Shown piece after piece: positions 1 to 5,057 of a stretch of 5,057 bases of DNA (the first letter of the stretch is position 1; each line of letters opens with the position of its first letter). The translations under genes and the position numbers were made by a program. The DNA is from Bacteroidota bacterium. GTDB taxonomy: Bacteria > Bacteroidota > Bacteroidia > Cytophagales > Cyclobacteriaceae. The notes under the pieces were generated by a model. The model was given only the letters and a program-made list of their open reading frames with translations, was not told the DNA's origin and made no database searches. The stretch covers positions 1 through 5,057 of the forward strand of contig JAPUIM010000004.1 of NCBI GenBank assembly GCA_027297025.1, written 5' to 3'.

Positions 1-748
1 CTTGGGTTCCCGTGGCGCATGGCTACTTGAAGAATATTCAGATCAACCCGGGAATTTGGGAAATCCGGACATGGATCTGGATCTCATCTATCAAATTTGC
101 AGTAAAGCCTTGGAATCCGGTTTTCAGGTGTGCACCCACGCAATAGGTGATCGGGCCAATAGAGAAGTTTTAGATCAATATGAATTGGCTTTCCGCGAAA
201 ATTACGATGCCGCCAGTCAGCACCGGTTCCGTATCGAACATGCCCAGCACCTCCATCCGGATGATATTCCCCGCTTTGCCGATTTGGGGGTGATCGCAGC
301 CATGCAAGCGATCCACATGTCTTCCGATAGACCTTGGGCCATTGATCGTCTCGGTCAAACCAGGATAGAACAAGGAGCCTATGTGTGGCAAAAATTATTA
401 CAAACCGGAGCTAAGGTGATCAACGGAACCGACGCTCCGGTAGAACCCATCAATCCCATTGCTGGTTTTTTTGCCTCAGTGACCCGTCAAACCCTGAATG
501 GTCAACCCGATGGTGGTTATGAAGCCAGCCAAAAGATGACCAGGGAGCAAGCGTTGAGGTCCTATACCCTGGATGCCGCTTATGGCGCTAAAGAAGAGCA
601 TTTAAAAGGATCCATCGAGGTGGGAAAATTAGCTGATTTTACAGTTTTTTCACAGGATATCATGGAAATCCCTGATGCTGAGCTGATGAATACCCGGGTA
701 GATTTTACTATTGTAAATGGTACAATTCAATTTCAAAGATATCCTTGA
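1..748 (+). CDS. YtcJ-type amidohydrolase, C-terminal part (cut by left edge)
   Basis: The reading frame is open from base 2 to the TGA at 746-748, giving 248 visible residues (residue 1 is the TTG codon at 2-4). That first codon is almost certainly an internal Leu: the LGSRGAWLLE...YSDQPGN segment is normally mid-protein in the YtcJ/amidohydrolase-3 family, whose members run to about 530-570 residues, so roughly 300 N-terminal residues, including the HxH metal site and any signal peptide, lie outside. Visible family landmarks are THAIGD (His46), RIEHAQHL (His80), the AIHMSSDRPWAIDRLG loop (104-119), NGTDAPVEPINP (Asp144, the expected catalytic/metal Asp) and the C-terminal GSIEVGKLADFTVFSQD segment (203-219), which rebuilds the small beta domain. 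The family hydrolyses amide or related C-N bonds with bound metal; the substrate here cannot be told. No frameshift or missing residue is seen. The Nudix gene follows closely on the same strand, so co-transcription is likely. The family assignment is firm, the substrate unknown. Confidence 0.93.
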   Translation, partial: LGSRGAWLLEEYSDQPGNLGNPDMDLDLIYQICSKALESGFQVCTHAIGDRANREVLDQYELAFRENYDAASQHRFRIEHAQHLHPDDIPRFADLGVIAAMQAIHMSSDRPWAIDRLGQTRIEQGAYVWQKLLQTGAKVINGTDAPVEPINPIAGFFASVTRQTLNGQPDGGYEASQKMTREQALRSYTLDAAYGAKEEHLKGSIEVGKLADFTVFSQDIMEIPDAELMNTRVDFTIVNGTIQFQRYP

Positions 749-768
749 TTCTTCCGGCCACTTGTTCC

Positions 769-1197
769 ATGGCACCCTCTCAAAATATACTGGTTACAGT
801 CGATACCTTGGTATTCACTAACTTATCTCAGGATCAACTGAAGGTATTATTGATAAAAAGAAAAAATCCACCTTTCCAGGACCAGTGGGCCATCCCCGGA
901 GGATTTGTGGAAAATCATGAGTCACTGGAGGACGGGGCCAAAAGAGAGTTACGAGAAGAAACAGGTATTGCGGTAAAAAAATTGAGCCAGTTGTATACTT
1001 TTGGTGATCCTGGTCGCGATCCTAGAAGCCGGGTAGTGTCGGTAGCCTATTGGTGCCGGGTGGATCCAAATCAATACCCTATAAAAGCACAATCCGATGC
1101 CAAACAAGTTCAATGGTTTGAAGTAGGACACCTGCCAAAATTGGCTTTCGATCATGATATCATTATTTCCATGGCCCTAAATGAATTTAGGGATTAG
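769..1197 (+). CDS. Nudix hydrolase, ADP-ribose pyrophosphatase-like
   Basis: A 142-residue protein from the ATG at 769 to TAG at 1195-1197. It has a perfect Nudix box (GX5EX7REUXEEXGU) at residues 45-67: Gly45, Glu51, Arg59-Glu60, Glu63-Glu64 and Gly66, which bind the metal and diphosphate. The N-terminal strand NILVTVDTLVF, then LLIKRKNPPFQDQWAIPGGF, and later YTFGDPGRDPRSRVVSVAY (76-94) are typical of the ADP-ribose pyrophosphatase/NrtR branch. There is no C-terminal winged-helix domain, so it should be a stand-alone cytoplasmic enzyme (ADP-ribose to AMP plus ribose 5-phosphate, by family) and not an NrtR regulator. An upstream TTG at 745 would add eight residues (MILPATCS) and overlap the amidohydrolase stop; I prefer ATG 769 because the conserved fold begins only a few residues after it. 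No purine-rich ribosome site precedes either start. The 20-nt gap to the upstream gene suggests an operon. The exact substrate is inferred. Confidence 0.94.
   Translation: MAPSQNILVTVDTLVFTNLSQDQLKVLLIKRKNPPFQDQWAIPGGFVENHESLEDGAKRELREETGIAVKKLSQLYTFGDPGRDPRSRVVSVAYWCRVDPNQYPIKAQSDAKQVQWFEVGHLPKLAFDHDIIISMALNEFRD
1175..1192. terminator. Inverted repeat at tail-to-tail gene junction, possible bidirectional terminator
   Basis: CCCTAAAT (1175-1182) and ATTTAGGG (1185-1192) are perfect inverted repeats separated by GA. As RNA this would form at least a 7-bp stem with a four-base loop. It lies inside the last codons of the Nudix gene and just past the stop of the converging barrel gene. There is no U-run on either side, so it is not a classic intrinsic terminator; the role is inferred from position only. 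Confidence 0.35.
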
Positions 1198-1204
1198 TCG
1201 ATAT

Positions 1205-2299
1205 CTACAAAGTCACTCCTAGTCTAAAATCCAGGAAATCTGCCACATGACGGTGAACTTTGAGGTTGGCTCCTAAAAATAATGATTTAGTGAAATGATA
1301 GGTTAATCCATACCTCTGATAAAGGGGATCAAGCGTGTCATATTCCTTAACCAAATAAGCTCCTAATTGCTGAGAAAAAACGAATCGACCTAATAAAAAT
1401 TCATGTCCCCCGATCAAAGACCAGGTAAGATGACTGTCACTGCTTCCTGATCTTTCCAGTTGTTCTTTGGCAGCACCATCCAATACCATTTCTGTCCCTA
1501 TGCTTAGTCCACTCATCCGGCCCACTACCCTGGTAAAATATCCAGAAATCCCCAATACCCAATACTTCTTTTGTTCATTAGCGACCTCTTTACCGGTAGA
1601 GAACAGTGCCAACCTCCATAAATTGCGGTTGGGATGAAGTTCTGAAAGCGGGATCTTGCTTCTATTAGAAACCAAACCCTTTGAGAAATACCGGGTTAGA
1701 CCTAAGCTGAGGGTTGGAAAGTTGATACCCTTGTTTGGTTGTTTAGTAGAACCGTTGGAAATATGGTTGTAATTACCTGCAAGATGAAGCTGTAGCAATG
1801 GAATTATCCTGTAATTGAATTGAAGATTAGCAAACAATATAAAGCTAAAGTGAGTGCTGTAGAATAAATTTTCGGGATTGGTTTCCGGATCATAGGGTTG
1901 GTCCAAATAAACCAAACCGGTGCCCCCTTTAAAAGATAGATTTACTTTCCTTTGAATATTAAAATGTGGTTCCACAAAAAGAGAGGCAGCATAGGCCCTT
2001 CCCAATACATCCGAATTGGCAAAATTGAAATATGTCAGGGACGCACCTATACGAGGATAACAAAAACATTTCTGCCAGGATTTATCCCCCATCTGTTGCC
2101 AGGCAATCTCCAGTTCCAAACCCCAAGGGTTGGTTTTCGATTGCTCCTTCACATTGCTGGAATGAGAAATTATGAACCCATAGTGTAAGTTACCACTAAT
2201 GGTCAATGGATTCTTGGTTGAATCAGCCTCACTAGCATATAGGCTGCTGCATAAGAATTGGAGGAACACCCAACTTCCGATAATTTCTCTAAAACCCAT
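1205..2299 (-). CDS. PagL-like outer-membrane protein (acyloxyacyl hydrolase / lipid A deacylase family)
   Basis: A 364-residue protein starting at the complement of 2297-2299 and ending at 1205-1207. The first ~24 residues form a signal peptide (hydrophobic SWVFLQFLCSSLYA, likely cut near Ala22; Cys17 is not in a good lipobox). The rest is rich in alternating amphipathic strands with aromatic residues, as in outer-membrane beta-barrels. The segment GNYNHISNGSTKQPNKGIN (175-193) matches the PagL active-site region: His179 and Ser181 fit the His-x-Ser pair. The acidic partner, 14 residues after the His in PagL, appears to be Asn193. By family it would remove a 3-O-acyl chain from lipid A in the outer membrane; activity here is uncertain. 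It is about twice PagL's usual size (~170-190 residues), with further strand-rich sequence at 225-364, as I recall for Bacteroidota homologues. AAAGGG lies a few bases before the ATG and could serve as a ribosome site. The gene is convergent with the Nudix gene and divergent from the oxidoreductase, so probably monocistronic. Confidence 0.82.
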   Translation of the reverse strand: MGFREIIGSWVFLQFLCSSLYASEADSTKNPLTISGNLHYGFIISHSSNVKEQSKTNPWGLELEIAWQQMGDKSWQKCFCYPRIGASLTYFNFANSDVLGRAYAASLFVEPHFNIQRKVNLSFKGGTGLVYLDQPYDPETNPENLFYSTHFSFILFANLQFNYRIIPLLQLHLAGNYNHISNGSTKQPNKGINFPTLSLGLTRYFSKGLVSNRSKIPLSELHPNRNLWRLALFSTGKEVANEQKKYWVLGISGYFTRVVGRMSGLSIGTEMVLDGAAKEQLERSGSSDSHLTWSLIGGHEFLLGRFVFSQQLGAYLVKEYDTLDPLYQRYGLTYHFTKSLFLGANLKVHRHVADFLDFRLGVTL

Positions 2300-2348
2300 T
2301 GCCCTTTGCTTGAATACAATCTGGTGGATTACTATAAATTTAAAGATT

Positions 2349-2376
2349 TTTGCTCACAAAACCCCAGTTAACTTTA
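2349..2376 (+). promoter_or_regulatory. Candidate Bacteroidota promoter for oxidoreductase-murB (distal)
   Basis: TTTG at 2349-2352 and TAACTTTA at 2369-2376 resemble the -33 TTTG and -7 TAnnTTTG elements used by the main sigma factor of Bacteroidota. The second box has one mismatch, and the 16-nt spacing is slightly short. It would give a leader of about 35 nt before the ATG at 2418, which is plausible. Short, AT-rich boxes of this kind occur by chance. Confidence 0.22.
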
Positions 2377-2381
2377 GTGAC

Positions 2382-2410
2382 TTGGAAATATTCTTTTTTG
2401 ACTAACTTCG
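2382..2410 (+). promoter_or_regulatory. Candidate Bacteroidota promoter for oxidoreductase-murB (proximal)
   Basis: TTG at 2382-2384, 18 nt, then TAACTTCG at 2403-2410: one mismatch to TAnnTTTG and spacing inside the usual range. Transcription would begin only a few bases before the ATG at 2418, giving a nearly leaderless mRNA, which argues against it or makes it unusual. It is an alternative to the distal candidate. Confidence 0.2.
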
Positions 2411-2417
2411 GGCAAGT

Positions 2418-3413
2418 ATGCAGTATCAGGGAGAAAAAATAAACTGGGGTATATTGGGATGCGGCAATATAGCTCGCAAGTTTTCTGAAGCCTTAGCCTA
2501 CTTACCAGAGGCCCATATCCAGGCAGTGGGTTCACGCAACCTGAAAAAAGCCCAGGAATTTGGGCAATCCTATCAAGTAAATAAATCTTACGGGAGTTAT
2601 GAAGACCTGGTGCGGGACCCTGATATTGAAATTATCTATGTTGCTACTCCCCACAACTTCCATTTACAGCATTCTTTATTATGCCTGGAAAATGGAAAAG
2701 CAGTTCTTTGTGAAAAGCCTATCACTGTCAACGCTTTTCAATCCCGGCAACTGGTGCAAGCTGCCAAGGAGCATCAATTATTTCTTATGGAGGCTTTGTG
2801 GATGAGATTTTTACCGGCAATGGCCAAACTCCGGGAATGGTTACAAGAAGCGATTATAGGGGAGATATACTTGGTAAAAGCCGATTTTTGTATTCGAAGG
2901 GATCTGGACCCCAACAGTCGTTTATTTAATCTACAGCTGGCAGGAGGAGCCCTGCTGGATGTTGGAATTTACCCCAATAGCCTGGCCCAAATGGTTTTTG
3001 AAAAAAAGCCTACCAGTATCTATTCCACGGTTAAATTGGGAGACACCGGAGTTGATGAATTTTCCTCCTATGTACTCAACTATGGCCAGGGAGAAGTGGC
3101 TCTACTCACTGGAGGACTAAGAATCCAAACCACTCACCATGCTGAAATATTCGGCACCAAAGGCTCCATATTGATCCCTGACTTTTGGAAAGCACAACAA
3201 GCCACCTTGCGCTTAGAAGGACAGGATCCTCAAACCGTTGACTTTCCTTTTGAATGTAACGGTTATGAATATGAGGCCAGAGAGGTCATGAATTGTTTAC
3301 GCAAAGGTCAGACCGAAAGCCTCATGATGTCTTTGGGTGAATCTATCAATATCATGCAGTTAATGGATGAGATCAGAGACCAATGGGGCCTTAAATATCC
3401 AGAAGATAAATGA
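2418..3413 (+). CDS. Gfo/Idh/MocA-family NAD(P)-dependent oxidoreductase
   Basis: A 331-residue cytoplasmic enzyme with the two-domain Gfo/Idh/MocA layout and usual length. The N-terminal Rossmann fold begins INWGILGCGNIA (8-19), with the GxGxxA nucleotide loop at Gly14-Gly16-Ala19. Ser39-Arg40 after the second strand suggests room for the 2'-phosphate of NADP. ATPHNFH (76-82) and CEKP (98-101, Lys100) are the conserved dinucleotide/catalytic segments. The C-terminal domain carries GGALLDVGIYP (176-186), whose Asp181 and Tyr185 correspond to the catalytic region of dimeric dihydrodiol dehydrogenase and D-xylose dehydrogenase, the closest branch by motif (LMEALWMRFLP at 123-133 also fits). It probably oxidises or reduces a sugar or diol; the true substrate is not visible. 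The start is well placed, eight residues before the first strand, though no Shine-Dalgarno is seen. murB begins 11 nt after its stop, so the pair is likely one transcript. No defects were noticed. Confidence 0.93.
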   Translation: MQYQGEKINWGILGCGNIARKFSEALAYLPEAHIQAVGSRNLKKAQEFGQSYQVNKSYGSYEDLVRDPDIEIIYVATPHNFHLQHSLLCLENGKAVLCEKPITVNAFQSRQLVQAAKEHQLFLMEALWMRFLPAMAKLREWLQEAIIGEIYLVKADFCIRRDLDPNSRLFNLQLAGGALLDVGIYPNSLAQMVFEKKPTSIYSTVKLGDTGVDEFSSYVLNYGQGEVALLTGGLRIQTTHHAEIFGTKGSILIPDFWKAQQATLRLEGQDPQTVDFPFECNGYEYEAREVMNCLRKGQTESLMMSLGESINIMQLMDEIRDQWGLKYPEDK

Positions 3414-3424
3414 TCTAATCGCCC

Positions 3425-4441
3425 ATGGATATAAAAAAAGATTATTCCCTTCAAAAACTTAATACATTTGGATTAAAGGTCAAGGCACAATACTTCTGTG
3501 AGATAACCTCCCTCCAGGACCTTAAAGATTTACTTTCATCCAATCTATACCGGACTGAAAGAAAATTAATATTAGGAGGTGGGAGCAATATCCTGTTTAC
3601 CCAGGATTTCCAGGGATTGTTGATCAAGATGGGTATAAAGGGCATACGGCTAATAGATGAGGACAAAGATCATGTGTTGGTAGAAGTAGGTGCCGGAGAA
3701 AATTGGCATCAATTCGTACTGTACTGCATCGATCAACATTATGCAGGAATTGAGAATCTTTCTCTCATTCCCGGTAACGTAGGAGCAGCTCCCATCCAAA
3801 ATATCGGCGCTTATGGAGTAGAACAAAAAGAAGTGTTCCAACAACTCCGAGTGCTGGAACTTGCTACCGGTAATTTAAAGACCTTTAGCCATGAACAGTG
3901 TCAATTTGGTTACAGAGACAGCATTTTTAAAAGTAGGTTTAAAGACAAATATTTAATCCTGTCGGTCAATTACCGATTGAGTAAAAGCCCTCATTTTAAC
4001 ACCTCTTACGGAGCCATCAAACAGACTTTGGAAGAAATGAAGGTCAATAAACTTAGTTTAAAGGCGGTAAGTGATGCAGTTATTCATATCAGGCGAAGCA
4101 AACTTCCCGATCCTGCTGAAATCGGTAACGCCGGAAGTTTCTTTAAGAATCCCACTATAGATCAAATTGATTTTGAGGGTTTAAGGGCTGAGTTCCCCGG
4201 TATTCAGGGGTATAATCAACCTGATAAAACGGTTAAGGTACCGGCTGGATATTTGATCGAATATTGTGGTTGGAAAGGGAAAACTTTAGGTAAAATAGGT
4301 GTACATAAAAACCAGGCCTTGGTTCTGGTAAATTATGGTGGAGGCAGTGGCCAGGACCTGAAACAACTGGCACTGGACATCCAAAAATCAGTGGCCGATA
4401 CTTTTGGAATCATATTGGATCGGGAAGTCACTATCATCTAG
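3425..4441 (+). CDS. murB: UDP-N-acetylenolpyruvoylglucosamine reductase MurB
   Basis: A 338-residue protein, close to the E. coli-type (type I) MurB length. It reduces UDP-GlcNAc-enolpyruvate to UDP-MurNAc with NADPH through bound FAD, the second committed step of cytoplasmic peptidoglycan precursor synthesis. Motifs in order: LNTFG (12-16); the FAD-binding GGGSNILF (51-58); the long IPGNVGAAPIQNIGAYGVE (115-133); GYRDSIFK (162-169) with Arg164; TSYG (193-196) with Tyr195, matching the type I substrate-binding loop Tyr; GNAGSFFKNP (234-243), where Ser238 is the expected proton donor; GYLIEYCGWKG (275-285); and LDREV (331-335) with Glu334, the last catalytic residue. All key residues of a working enzyme are present. 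The ATG at 3425 lies 11 nt behind the oxidoreductase stop and has no clear ribosome site. Its partners in cell-wall synthesis are not in the window, so murB here is outside a mur/dcw cluster as far as visible. Identification is firm. Confidence 0.98.
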   Translation: MDIKKDYSLQKLNTFGLKVKAQYFCEITSLQDLKDLLSSNLYRTERKLILGGGSNILFTQDFQGLLIKMGIKGIRLIDEDKDHVLVEVGAGENWHQFVLYCIDQHYAGIENLSLIPGNVGAAPIQNIGAYGVEQKEVFQQLRVLELATGNLKTFSHEQCQFGYRDSIFKSRFKDKYLILSVNYRLSKSPHFNTSYGAIKQTLEEMKVNKLSLKAVSDAVIHIRRSKLPDPAEIGNAGSFFKNPTIDQIDFEGLRAEFPGIQGYNQPDKTVKVPAGYLIEYCGWKGKTLGKIGVHKNQALVLVNYGGGSGQDLKQLALDIQKSVADTFGIILDREVTII

Positions 4442-4456
4442 AGCGTAAGTATCTCA

Positions 4457-4479
4457 TTCCCACTTTCTTAAAAGGGGGG
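4457..4479 (+). terminator. Hairpin after murB, possible terminator
   Basis: CCC (4459-4461) plus CTTT (4463-4466), with A4462 bulged, can pair with AAAG (4471-4474) plus GGG (4475-4477) around a CTTA loop; two further T-G wobble pairs (4457-4458 with 4478-4479) could extend it. It starts about 16 nt after the murB stop and is followed by the AT-rich stretch at 4481-4500, which has no clean T-run. It could end the oxidoreductase-murB transcript or sit in the leader of the lipoprotein mRNA. The 57-nt spacer (4442-4498) also holds the palindrome ATTTATAAAT (4481-4490) and no recognisable Bacteroidota promoter. Confidence 0.35.
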
Positions 4480-4480
4480 G
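4474..4480 (+). repeat. Run of seven G upstream of lipoprotein gene
   Basis: Seven consecutive G lie 18 nt before the lipoprotein ATG, too far for a normal Shine-Dalgarno interaction. Such tracts can change length by slippage; whether this one does cannot be seen from one sequence. Confidence 0.6.
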
Positions 4481-4498
4481 ATTTATAAATATTATATT

Positions 4499-5057
4499 AT
4501 GAAAAGAATTTATCAAACATTTGAAAAACCTATGCTCATATCATTCATAGGATCCTTAATCTTATTCTCATGTGGTGGGGACGATGGGGATTCCGATCCA
4601 CGCAATGAGGTTGAAGTGATCACCACCTTGAATTTAACTTTTACTGCGTTGACAGGTGGTACGGGAACGGAAATCGTCAGTTTCAGGGATCTTGATGGAG
4701 TCGGAGGGAATCCCCCCCAGGTTGATGATATCCTCCTGGAAAACGGGGCACTTTATACAATGAAATTGGAACTCTTGAATGAATCTGAAGATCCGCCGGT
4801 GGATATTACCTTAGAGGTCAGGAAAGAAGATGATGAGCACCAATTTTTCTTCACCGGATCCGTAATTGACAACGGTAGCCTGGAAGTCGAGTACAACGAT
4901 CGGGATGGCAACGGTAATCCTTTGGGGCTGACCAATGCCATCACCACCCAAAGTGCCACCCTCGGAACATTTATTGTAACTCTGAAGCATCAACCAGATG
5001 GCTCAAAGGCAGCGGATCCTGGTGATATCAATGTCGGCGATACTGATATAGAAGTGA
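4499..5057 (+). CDS. Putative surface lipoprotein of unknown function (cut by right edge)
   Basis: From the ATG at 4499 the frame stays open for 186 codons to the window end with no stop. The N-terminus is a lipoprotein signal: basic MKR, hydrophobic MLISFIGSLILFS, then Cys25 in the lipobox LFSC. The next residues, GGDDGDSD, are acidic, like the export signals that send Bacteroidota lipoproteins to the cell surface. The mature part is beta-rich: TTLNLTFTAL (42-51), FRDLDGVGGNPP (62-73), LYTMKLELLNES (85-96), DEHQFFF (112-118), NDRDGNGNPLGL (133-144), and TLGTFIVTLKHQP (154-166). Two Asp/Gly/Asn loops (64-71, 134-140) vaguely recall calcium-binding loops, and His114 and His164 could bind metal; both ideas are inference. 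A start at Met12 would lose the basic n-region, so ATG 4499 is preferred. The gene matches, from memory, small Bacteroidota lipoproteins of unknown role, sometimes found near TonB-dependent receptors; I cannot confirm a partner here. The preceding leader is very AT-rich, usual for these bacteria. Confidence 0.85.
   Translation, partial: MKRIYQTFEKPMLISFIGSLILFSCGGDDGDSDPRNEVEVITTLNLTFTALTGGTGTEIVSFRDLDGVGGNPPQVDDILLENGALYTMKLELLNESEDPPVDITLEVRKEDDEHQFFFTGSVIDNGSLEVEYNDRDGNGNPLGLTNAITTQSATLGTFIVTLKHQPDGSKAADPGDINVGDTDIEV

Larger units (their letters stand above)
2300..2417. promoter_or_regulatory. Divergent intergenic region between barrel gene and oxidoreductase gene
   Basis: This AT-rich 118-bp spacer must carry the starts of transcription for both divergent genes unless they are read from further away. 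The minus strand contains TAAATTTA (complement of about 2337-2344), a near match to the Bacteroidota -7 element TAnnTTTG, preceded by TTTTG at a shorter distance than usual. No repeat, operator palindrome or riboswitch-like structure stands out. The two better plus-strand promoter candidates are listed separately. Confidence 0.5.

Noticed and set aside
2153..2164. Second HxSN-like motif (His46-Ser-Ser-Asn49) in the PagL-like protein, as if its active-site region were duplicated
   Set aside because: Only four residues are alike and the flanking sequence does not resemble the 175-193 region, so coincidence is more likely than an internal repeat.
1952..2405. Plus-strand open frames at 1952-2188 and 2199-2405 opposite the barrel gene
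   Set aside because: They lie mostly antisense to a well-supported gene, show no protein-like composition or motif, and the second runs through the divergent promoter region.
4481..4490. Palindrome ATTTATAAAT as an operator
   Set aside because: In a stretch made almost only of A and T a 10-bp palindrome is expected often by chance, and no regulator gene is nearby.
4753..4993. Minus-strand open frames at 4753-4959 and 4811-4993
   Set aside because: Both are antisense to the lipoprotein frame, which has a clear signal peptide and uninterrupted 186 codons; the antisense products look like random Ser-rich sequence.
608..5020. Several GGATCC sites and many GATC words through the window
   Set aside because: They fall in coding sequence at codons for Asp, Pro, Gly and Ser with no regular spacing; I see no sign of a functional array.
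1..5057. Search for CRISPR arrays, tRNA/rRNA genes, insertion-sequence ends, toxin-antitoxin pairs and defence genes
   Set aside because: No direct repeats, cloverleaf-like sequence, transposase motifs or paired small genes were found; almost all of the window is explained by six ordinary genes.

Overview
The window looks like ordinary chromosomal sequence from a member of the Bacteroidota (Flavobacteriia/Saprospiria/Cytophagia-like). This is inferred from four things: weak or absent Shine-Dalgarno sites at most starts, an enlarged PagL-like outer-membrane protein, a short lipoprotein with an acidic stretch right after its lipidated cysteine, and moderate GC. No rRNA, tRNA, CRISPR array, insertion sequence or phage gene was seen.

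Left part (1-1197, + strand): the C-terminal half of a YtcJ-type metal-dependent amidohydrolase enters from the left edge. A small ADP-ribose-type Nudix hydrolase follows 20 nt after its stop. The two probably share a transcript. The Nudix gene then meets, tail to tail and with only 7 nt between stop codons, a minus-strand gene (1205-2299) for a 364-residue outer-membrane beta-barrel of the PagL/acyloxyacyl hydrolase type. A perfect 8-bp inverted repeat inside the last Nudix codons is the only terminator-like structure at this junction.

Middle and right (2300-5057): a 118-bp divergent intergenic region separates the barrel gene from a + strand pair. The pair is a Gfo/Idh/MocA-family NAD(P)-dependent oxidoreductase and, 11 nt later, murB, the cytoplasmic FAD enzyme that makes UDP-MurNAc for peptidoglycan. 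After murB comes a 57-nt spacer with a hairpin and a run of seven G. It leads into a lipoprotein gene that is open at the right edge, with 186 codons visible and no stop.

Biologically the window mixes envelope functions (murB, the possible lipid A deacylase, a possibly surface-exposed lipoprotein) with housekeeping enzymes. I see no convincing new multi-gene system. The points most worth a second look are the lipoprotein with its conserved-looking DEHQFFF segment and Asp/Gly/Asn-rich loops, the apparent Asn at the expected catalytic Glu position of the PagL-like protein, and the two RNA hairpins at gene ends.
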